Of a DNA stretch of 32,390 nucleotides, positions 31,120 through 32,390 are shown piece after piece. The DNA comes from Elysia marginata. Taxonomy: Eukaryota > Mollusca > Gastropoda > Plakobranchidae. The notes below the pieces were generated by a model. It made no database searches, was not told the origin of the DNA, and saw only the letters and a list, made by a program, of their open reading frames with translations. How positions within the stretch are numbered: the stretch's first letter is position 1; each line of letters begins with the position of its first letter. The stretch spans positions 140,899-173,288 of the forward strand of contig BMAT01002079.1 in assembly GCA_019649035.1 (NCBI GenBank), in the 5' to 3' direction. A program made the translations under genes and the position numbers.

Positions 31120-31198
31120 AAAGCTTTTTTTTTTAGCCGACAGGCTTGAGATTGCGTCTCAAAATGGCGTTAAATAACTCGAGCTGAAATAAACCAAC
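31120..31198 (+). mobile_element. Possible retroelement 3' tail
   Basis: A 6-bp hairpin (TTGAGA with TCTCAA, about 31146-31162) is followed by GGCGTTAAATAACTC and a CTGAAATAAACCAACC tail. The order of hairpin, CGTTAAA and CAAC-type tail mirrors the 3' end of SINE family A, but the sequence is clearly different. It may be the tail of the partner LINE or of another SINE. No head or body was found upstream. Confidence 0.3.
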
Positions 31199-31276
31199 CA
31201 GTCCGTCTCTCTTTTATTGACATGAATAGGCAAGTTCACTTTCAAAAGTGTTTATTTCATGTCGACTAACCAAATA

Positions 31277-31474
31277 CAACAACAACAACACAAATAATAA
31301 TAATATTATTAATAACATAATGAAAAATTATTATAATAATATGATTATTATTAAAATGATAATAATAATAATATTAATAATATCAATGATAAAAAATGAT
31401 AATAATAATGATGATGATGATGATGATGATGATGGTGATGGTGATGATGATGATGATGATGGTGATGATGATGG

Positions 31475-31506
<32 letters not shown>

Positions 31507-31520
31507 GTGATGGTGATAAC
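31277..31520 (+). repeat. (CAA)n, (AAT)n, (GAT)n compound microsatellite
   Basis: The unit changes along the tract: CAA at 31277-31291, AAT-rich at 31292-31406, then GAT with GGT interruptions at 31407-31518. The Asn/Asp-rich plus-strand frame (31248-31574) and Ser/Ile-rich minus-strand frame are artefacts. Confidence 0.93.
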
Positions 31521-32338
31521 AATAATATTAACCAAAACAATTTTAATACAGTGAATATTGAAAATCCAATATGATTTAAATCATTTCACAGTTACGAATC
31601 GCCGTGCGAAAAAACATTTCAAATGCTTTTTTTTAATCGAAACCTATTGGAAATCATAGCTAACAACCTTTTGAATACATGCTTCATCTCCAAATACTTT
31701 TGTTTGTTAATGCCCTTTATTAGTTTAAAAAAAGTTCTGAACTATGACAAAGGAAAAAAACCCACCGACGAAAACGCTGATTATCGCTTACATTTGCCAT
31801 CTGGTATATATATACCGGAATTAACCACTGAAAAAAAACATTAAAAAAAAAGAAAAGCTCAGTAAAAGCAGCCCCGAACAGAGTAGGAGCCGGAGGAAAA
31901 GAAAAGGGGTGGGGAGGTATTCAACTAGTCGAAGAATACTCAAGTAGTAAACTATCGCACTAACATTTAAGTAATGAAACGTAGTCTTTCCTCGTGAAAT
32001 ATTAATCGTTTCTCAGCTCATTGACTTCCCATGGGGAGCTAACTCTTCATTTACAAGAAAACTAGGGATCATGATGGATCTACGTAGAGCTAAAATACAC
32101 CTTGCATCTGTAATAAAATAACCTCGCTCATTGAGAATCCTTATCAATCCTTTGCACCATAGGAGAGATACACCTAGTCTATCGAATGAATAATTTCACA
32201 AGCTTGTCTCTTCCTAATTGCTAGGGAGTAAAACTGTGGGTGTGGTGGCTATGGCTAAAAAGAAATTGATGAAACGAAATAAAGTATCATGGACATGACA
32301 AAGCAAGATTTCTTAGTTTGAATAACTTGACTACTATA
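31521..32338. other. AT-rich unique DNA, no gene seen
   Basis: A 73-codon frame at 31623-31844 is unrecognised. A small GC-richer patch at 31870-31918 is purine-rich. Confidence 0.6.
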
Positions 32339-32390
32339 ACTAGTAGTAGTAGTATTAGAAGTCATAGTAGTAGTAGTAGTAGTAGTAGTA
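32339..32390 (+). repeat. (AGT)n microsatellite at the window edge
   Basis: AGT units with one ATT and one GTC-containing break run off the right edge. The tract length is therefore unknown. Confidence 0.9.

Noticed and set aside
1-32390. A CRISPR array, operon, phage or other prokaryotic system
   Set aside because: No array of equal-length repeats with unique spacers, no long coding frames, and the repeats and SINEs are typical of an animal nuclear genome.

Overview
The window looks like non-coding DNA from an animal nuclear genome. It is AT-rich, dense in microsatellites, littered with short retroposons, and has no long open reading frame that is not made of simple repeat. A mollusc, probably a gastropod, is my best guess. 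That rests on remembered similarity of the tRNA-derived SINEs and of the (AGT)n-rich style of repeat to gastropod assemblies, and it has not been checked. I see no protein-coding gene, rRNA, functional tRNA, CRISPR array or prokaryotic operon. Three Ns at 5541-5543 show that this is a draft assembly. The sequence could be intergenic or the inside of a large intron; it does not say which.

Layout. 1-3210 is AT-rich unique DNA. 3214-3480 is a GC-richer island with a 14-bp palindrome and a G-run cluster. 3538-4040 is purine-rich and (GATA)n repeat. 4115-4669 is an unusual set of three overlapping inverted repeats, and 4806-4860 is a hammerhead-like fold typical of retroelement ends. 4931-6463 is a complex (AGT)n locus with a higher-order duplicated unit. 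6766-7073 is SINE copy 1. 8059-8359 is an imperfect tandem duplication, followed by a second SINE family at about 8531-8716. 9159-9232 is (CTAT)n. 11670-12050 holds competing hairpins and a 61-70 bp degenerate tandem repeat. 12.8-15.5 kb is mostly pyrimidine tracts, (CTT)n and (AAT)n. 16772-17084 is SINE copy 2, closely followed by a small inverted-repeat element (about 17401-17656) that carries an 11-bp minisatellite. 18752-19275 is a cluster of (AAG), (ATC), (CAA) and (ACT) repeats. 20066-20148 is a nested foldback. 24642-24940 is SINE copy 3, and 28724-29028 is copy 4 on the minus strand. 25340-25650 is a CpG-rich island with a full CRE, a CACGTG E-box and a CTCF-like site. The rest is AT-rich unique DNA with (GA)n, (AAT/GAT)n and terminal (AGT)n tracts.

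The best-supported features are the four full-length copies of one SINE family (A). Each has a tRNA-like head, a shared body, a 3' hairpin, a CAA-rich tail and target-site duplications that I could read directly. They fall into two pairs by the 3' hairpin. Copies 3 and 4 keep identical, intact pol III A and B boxes. No autonomous partner (reverse transcriptase or transposase) is in the window. I found no convincing new multi-gene system. The observations most worth a second look are the overlapping inverted repeats at 4.1-4.7 kb, the mutually exclusive hairpins at 11.7 kb, the minisatellite-bearing inverted-repeat element at 17.4 kb and the CpG island at 25.4 kb.
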